Assembly: GCA_946886635.1 (NCBI GenBank)
Contig: CAMPIW010000012.1
Span: 1-7,805, forward strand
Source of the DNA: an uncultured Candidatus Saccharibacteria bacterium
GTDB taxonomy: Bacteria > Patescibacteria > Saccharimonadia > Saccharimonadales > UBA1547
DNA length: 7,805 nt
Reading direction: 5' to 3'
The notes beneath the pieces were generated by a model that was not told the DNA's origin, did not search any database, and saw nothing but the letters and a program-made list of their open reading frames with translations. The stretch's first letter is position 1. Every line of letters starts with the position of its first letter. Positions 4,653-7,805 of the stretch are shown in pieces. The translations under genes and the position numbers were made by a program.

Positions 4653-5626
4653 TATTTAGCTCGTTCTTCAAATCCAACCTCTCGTAATTTCAAAGTATTA
4701 ATTATTCCTGCTGGCGTTAAATCGTAGCCTTTAATGGCCTTATGAGCGCCGTCAACAATAGCAGTTGCTTCAACCGGTTGCGGATATCCAATGGCATATG
4801 CAAGGTACACGAATACTTCGCTAGCGTCGTATCGCTTAAGGTAATCTACGGCTATCTTACGTGCAATGTAGGCGCCCGAACGGTCTACTTTTGTGCCATC
4901 TTTGCCGCTAAAAGCTCCCCCGCCCAATGGAACGCGTGGTCCGTAATTATCAATCGCCAGTTTGCGTCCGGTTAAGCCAGCGTCGGCATCGAAGCCGCCA
5001 ATATGCCAGTCGCCCGCGGGGTTAGCATGAATGGTTGGATTGTCGTTACGCCCTTTAATAAAATAGTGCGAAACGTAGCTTTGGGTGCGTGCCCATTGCT
5101 GGATCGCTTCTTCAAGTTCAACTTTTGGAGCATGTTGGAAGCTGGCGACAATGGTCAAAATACGCTCCCCCGCCAGTGTTATTTGGGTTTTTCCGTCGTA
5201 CGGCCACTGTTTGTATAAAAATTGGTTAAGACTTCGGGCGAGAACGTACTCTAAGGGGAGTAACTCGGGGGTTTCATTACAGGCATACCCTACCATTATC
5301 CCTTGATCCCCTGCCCCGCCGGTGTCCACGCCGCCGGCAATTTCAGGGCTTTGGGCGGCGATACGTTCAATCACTTCATACGGCTCGCTGTCTACCTGTA
5401 GGCCAACAATGCGGTGCACAATTTCAGACACGTTTACAGAGGTGGCGCTAGAGGTCACCTCCCCTGTGACAAAAATTGAACCATGACCCCCTGCTACATC
5501 AACAGCCACGCGTGAAAATGGGTCTTCCTGAAGATAGGCATCAAGAATAGCGTCGGAAATTTGATCGCACAACTTATCGGGGTGTTTTGGTGAAACGCTT
5601 TCTGCGGTTCTATAGATTTTTGACAT
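4640..5626 (-). CDS. metK: MetK, S-adenosylmethionine synthetase (short form)
   Basis: MetK makes S-adenosylmethionine from methionine and ATP in the cytoplasm, normally as a dimer-based enzyme with Mg and K ions. The 328-residue product carries the family motifs in order: HPDK (15-18), GHGSIFVTGEVTS (47-59), GAGDQG (104-109), GLTGRK (217-222), GGGAFSGKD (235-243) and KVDRS (246-250), ending in YGHF. Bacterial enzymes are usually 380-400 residues. Here the gating loop before GAGDQG is cut to a few residues (GVD-TG-GAGDQG), the stretch between the first and second domains is shortened, and the usual C-terminal helix after YGHF is gone. The FINPTG region reads HANPAGDW. The catalytic motifs are intact, so an active but minimised enzyme is likely. 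The start is supported by AAGGAGT (plus strand 5634-5640) 7 bases before ATG; that site is itself controlled by the riboswitch upstream. Confidence 0.95.
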   Translation of the reverse strand: MSKIYRTAESVSPKHPDKLCDQISDAILDAYLQEDPFSRVAVDVAGGHGSIFVTGEVTSSATSVNVSEIVHRIVGLQVDSEPYEVIERIAAQSPEIAGGVDTGGAGDQGIMVGYACNETPELLPLEYVLARSLNQFLYKQWPYDGKTQITLAGERILTIVASFQHAPKVELEEAIQQWARTQSYVSHYFIKGRNDNPTIHANPAGDWHIGGFDADAGLTGRKLAIDNYGPRVPLGGGAFSGKDGTKVDRSGAYIARKIAVDYLKRYDASEVFVYLAYAIGYPQPVEATAIVDGAHKAIKGYDLTPAGIINTLKLREVGFEERAKYGHF

Positions 5627-5689
5627 AAAAAATACTCCTTTTTCGTATCTTTCCGCCCATCATAGGACCAAAGGAAGATACCAAGGAGT
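5627..5689 (-). promoter_or_regulatory. Riboswitch expression platform: hairpin that hides the metK ribosome-binding site
   Basis: On the - strand, ACTCCTT (plus strand 5683-5689) is fully complementary to the metK Shine-Dalgarno AAGGAGT (5634-5640). Just inside, GTATCTTCC (5673-5681) pairs with GGAAAGATAC (5645-5654, one bulged A). Six T residues follow the stem immediately before the ATG. The same hairpin can therefore mask the ribosome-binding site and act as an intrinsic terminator. An alternative helix is available: GGGGAAGAT from the end of the aptamer (5701-5709) pairs over nine positions with ATCTTCCTT (5671-5679), which would break the upper stem. Expected logic: SAM bound gives metK off. 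Confidence 0.8.
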
Positions 5690-5691
5690 TA

Positions 5692-5820
5692 CCAATCATC
5701 ATCTTCCCCTGCTAAAATTCAGGGCTAGAAGGGGCACCGTGTCCGCATATCAGGAAGATAGAGGCTGGTTGCCGGCAAGTCATAGAGCTAGTTCTCTCGT
5801 TGCACTCTGGATACGTATAA
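5692..5820 (-). promoter_or_regulatory. SAM-I-type (S-box) riboswitch aptamer upstream of metK
   Basis: Reading the - strand, the S-box core is present in order. P2 is GCAA/TTGC (5800-5803 with 5775-5778) plus AGAG/CTCT (5794-5797 with 5784-5787), with ATGA between its 3' strands as in the kink-turn. CCGGCAACC follows. P3 has a TATC/GATA tip. GGTGCC lies at 5733-5738, P4 is CCCTG/CAGGG (5720-5724 with 5707-5711), and then GGAAGAT. The CTAG in the P2 loop (5788-5791) can pair with the CTAG before P4 (5725-5728), which is the SAM-I pseudoknot. The P1 stem reads short here (about four pairs, TATC with GATG). The presence of P4 and this pseudoknot favours SAM-I over SAM-IV. Location directly before metK fits feedback control by the enzyme's product. 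Confidence 0.9.
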
Positions 5821-5837
5821 ATTGTTAATACCCCGTT

Positions 5838-5846
5838 AGTATAGCA
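5838..5846 (-). promoter_or_regulatory. Extended -10 promoter of the metK riboswitch transcript
   Basis: On the - strand, TGC-TATACT is an extended -10 element (TATACT at plus strand 5838-5843). The -35 position at 17 bases reads TTCCTG, a poor match, so the TG extension probably compensates. Transcription should start near 5831, giving a leader of about 205 bases that contains the whole aptamer and platform. The promoter sits right at the stop codon of the upstream gene. Confidence 0.65.
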
Positions 5847-5849
5847 AAT

Positions 5850-7403
5850 TTAGTCGCTTTCAGGAAGGGGCGGCACGAAACGACCAAGCTCTAAGTGGCT
5901 ATGTGTTAAGGGGATAACTATATCGTGCATGTGTTCAACCGCTGCGCCGCTATTCATATCGATTAAGGAGACATTAATTATGCGTATGGCTGGGGTGAAC
6001 GGCACGATGGTAACCTCTGGGTCTAATGAGGGCGCGTCTGCATTGATGGTATACGAATCTTTATCGCTTATAGCAGTTGTCATGACGATTTTATCAAACG
6101 AGCCACGAACTTCATGTTCGACAACTTCGTGGTCAGGGTCATTATGAATGTGCCGATAATCTTGGGTGGACATTCCCTGAAGAGTAAATTGCGATTCACC
6201 TTCTTCAAACGTTCCGTTTTCGTCTGTTTTCGCAAGTGGAAGCATAGTATTTGCAACTCCAATGTACGTTCCGCGAGCAAAAATGACGTCGTCTTCGTCG
6301 AGTTCATAGGCTTCACGCGCAAATTTATTTAACATACTAGCAAGGTCTTTATTGATTTGCAGGGCAACCGCCGGGTTGGTTTGGTCCTCGCCTTTTGAGA
6401 TAGCCGCCGCCAGCATACGCTCAGCTCTACTCACGATGTGCAGCGTAAACCCTTTTAACGATTCGCGGTTCCACTCGGTAGCATCGAAATCAATCTCATT
6501 ATCAGCAAATTCAAGCTCGAGCGCCTCGAGTGCTTGGTCGTAAGCGGTGGCAGTCTTTGGATCAAGTTTTGGTGTATGTTGCGATTCGTACTCAAGAGGG
6601 TTCAAGGAGCGTTTAGCAGCTTCGATGAAAGCTTCTCGAGTTCGGCCAAGAGGTGACAAAGCTGGATCTTCGCATACTTTTAACGTTTCTTCCAAGTCGT
6701 GATAGTCGGGTTTTAACCATTCTTTTAAAATTATCCAACAACCAGTTTCAACAAGAGCTGCTTTTTTAGCCGGCACATCGCGAAGAAGTGAAGCTAACAG
6801 GTTTTTAATGTCGGTATGCTCCCCTGCTTTATCAAGTGAAAACTTGTAGGCTTCAAGCACAACTTCGTTAGCAACCGCTTGGTTAATAGCGTAGTTTTGC
6901 GCAAAGGTTGGGTAGGCTGGACGGTCACGCTTTTCCATGGGATTTGTAATGTTTTTCCACTGTTCTTCTCGATAGCGCGACACTGTTGCAAGTAATGAAT
7001 CCGGTACATCATTTTCTCGACTGGTAAGATAATCAACAAGCGTCATGCCAAGTATTTCACCGGCATATACCATCTTTGTGTCATTCGGTGTTGCGCTGTT
7101 TGGGTTAGCGATCGTTTCGGCAATTCGAAGTAAACGGTACAACTGAGCGGCACCGTCGCTATCTTCGTACGACTCCCCTGTTCCAACAATTGTTTCAGAT
7201 ATACCGCCACCATAAATCGGTGTCGAAGTAGTATCATCCAAGGGGGTGGCTTTTTCGCGATCCCCACTGTAATCATGCTGAATACTTAAAATAAGGTTTT
7301 CAAATGAACCAGTTTGTTTCAAATATTTTTCAAGATAGCTCGCGGCTCTATCTACGCGCTGGTAGCTGGGTGTGTGTTCGGGAGTATCGGCAAACTCTGA
7401 CAT
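5850..7403 (-). CDS. Unknown acidic soluble protein, 517 residues
   Basis: I do not recognise this protein. It has no signal peptide and no membrane span, and it is rich in Asp/Glu. Most of residues 15-400 looks helical (for example SYLEKYLKQTG, YDQALEALELEF, SMLNKFAREAYEL), with a Gly-rich, low-structure patch around residues 60-85. The last ~120 residues look beta-rich and contain a His/Asp cluster (YRHIHNDPDHEVVEHEV at about 416-432, EHMHD and HSH near 490-503). The start is placed at the ATG at 7403: the frame continues upstream to a TTG at 7442, but that TTG is part of a good -35 box, and a -10 box lies exactly 10 bases before the ATG. No Shine-Dalgarno is present, so translation is probably leaderless. 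It lies 58 bases after the preceding gene on the same strand. The His cluster could bind metal (speculation). Coding status is secure from length. Confidence 0.82.
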   Translation of the reverse strand: MSEFADTPEHTPSYQRVDRAASYLEKYLKQTGSFENLILSIQHDYSGDREKATPLDDTTSTPIYGGGISETIVGTGESYEDSDGAAQLYRLLRIAETIANPNSATPNDTKMVYAGEILGMTLVDYLTSRENDVPDSLLATVSRYREEQWKNITNPMEKRDRPAYPTFAQNYAINQAVANEVVLEAYKFSLDKAGEHTDIKNLLASLLRDVPAKKAALVETGCWIILKEWLKPDYHDLEETLKVCEDPALSPLGRTREAFIEAAKRSLNPLEYESQHTPKLDPKTATAYDQALEALELEFADNEIDFDATEWNRESLKGFTLHIVSRAERMLAAAISKGEDQTNPAVALQINKDLASMLNKFAREAYELDEDDVIFARGTYIGVANTMLPLAKTDENGTFEEGESQFTLQGMSTQDYRHIHNDPDHEVVEHEVRGSFDKIVMTTAISDKDSYTINADAPSLDPEVTIVPFTPAIRIINVSLIDMNSGAAVEHMHDIVIPLTHSHLELGRFVPPLPESD

Positions 7404-7413
7404 GGTTGTTGGT

Positions 7414-7442
7414 ATTGTACCCCCGCTAGCCAGGTACTTCAA
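7414..7442 (-). promoter_or_regulatory. Promoter giving a probable leaderless mRNA for the 517-residue protein
   Basis: On the - strand, TTGAAG (plus strand 7437-7442) and TACAAT (7414-7419) are spaced by 17 bases. The -10 ends exactly 10 bases before the ATG at 7403, so RNA should begin only a few bases before the start codon. The spacing is the same as for the ftsQ-like gene. No Shine-Dalgarno lies at a working distance; the nearest G-run is the GGGGG just before the -10. Confidence 0.6.
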
Positions 7443-7461
7443 GCAGTAGCAGGTTTGGGTG

Positions 7462-7805
7462 TTATTCGCCGGCTGGTGCGACAGGTTTTTTGCGCTTACG
7501 GGTGCGTTTACGCTTTTTCTTTACGGGTTGATCGGCCGCGCCGCTTCCAAAGCTTTGCATATCACCTGCGATAGCCTGTGTAACGTTTTCTGGGGCGTCT
7601 TTGTCGTTTTGAGCGAATGGTGGCTGGATTACACTTTCAACGGCCTTAGCGCCGGCGTCAATAGGCCAAAGCTTTGCTTGGGCGGGCGTCTTTGGGAGGT
7701 TTGGATCCTGGTTTTTACTGGCTTGTGGGTTTACCTGTGGTTGCAAGGTAGCCGGCATATTAATAAGTGAATTAATTTCGGCTTCAACGTCACTTCGGTT
7801 TCGGC
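7462..7805 (-). CDS. C-terminal part of an unknown protein with a Lys/Arg-rich tail (5' end beyond window)
   Basis: The frame is open through the right edge without a stop, and the first in-window ATG (7758) has no ribosome-binding site. The visible part, about 114 residues, is therefore most likely the end of a longer protein. It is Pro/Ala/Gln-rich and low-complexity, suggesting disorder, and ends in a very basic block (KKKRKRTRKRKK) followed by PVAPAGE. Such tails commonly bind nucleic acid or acidic surfaces in general, but no family is recognised. The gene downstream starts 58 bases after this stop and has its own promoter in between. Function unknown. Confidence 0.6.
   Translation of the reverse strand, partial: RNRSDVEAEINSLINMPATLQPQVNPQASKNQDPNLPKTPAQAKLWPIDAGAKAVESVIQPPFAQNDKDAPENVTQAIAGDMQSFGSGAADQPVKKKRKRTRKRKKPVAPAGE

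Noticed and set aside
7404..7442. TTG start at 7442 for the 517-residue protein
   Set aside because: The TTG has no Shine-Dalgarno and forms part of a -35 box; the ATG at 7403 lies at the expected leaderless distance from the -10 box.
7459..7770. A 103-codon frame on the + strand
   Set aside because: It is antisense to the Lys/Arg-tailed protein, lacks a ribosome-binding site, and its content is explained as the complement of that gene.

Overview
The window looks like a piece of a small-genome, Patescibacteria/CPR-type chromosome, most likely Saccharibacteria-like. This is an inference from gene content, not from a search: a compact ftsW-murG-ftsQ block with overlapping genes, a very short MetK, an unfamiliar large soluble protein, and two genes that look leaderless. 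All genes read normally with the standard code.

Left part, + strand (1-3023): the 3' part of ftsW (cut by the left edge), murG (overlapping ftsW by 65 bases) and an FtsQ/DivIB-like gene. Together these cover septal glycan polymerisation, lipid II synthesis and a divisome scaffold protein. No ftsA or ftsZ follows.

Middle (3024-3944): about 920 bases without a conventional gene. It holds a branched hairpin structure after ftsQ, a consensus -10 box (TATAAT at 3227) preceded by direct repeats, a branched foldable segment (3308-3358), two doubtful tiny ORFs (one with a strong Shine-Dalgarno), and a strong + strand terminator (3812-3843). That terminator faces a strong - strand terminator (3866-3918). 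The + strand unit is a candidate non-coding RNA of about 600 nt or a tiny-peptide transcript.

Right part, all - strand (3945-7805). In order of transcription from the right edge: the C-terminal part of a protein with a Lys/Arg-rich tail (cut by the edge); a 517-aa acidic soluble protein I do not recognise; metK, preceded by an extended -10 promoter and a SAM-I-type riboswitch whose expression platform buries the metK Shine-Dalgarno in a hairpin followed by a U run; then two tandem paralogous genes for about 100-aa single-span membrane proteins. The pair has its own very good promoter, whose -35 box lies inside the last codons of metK, and is closed by the strong terminator. The metK unit is therefore a self-regulated SAM synthesis gene. 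The paralogous membrane-protein pair downstream is the most gene-like unknown in the window.
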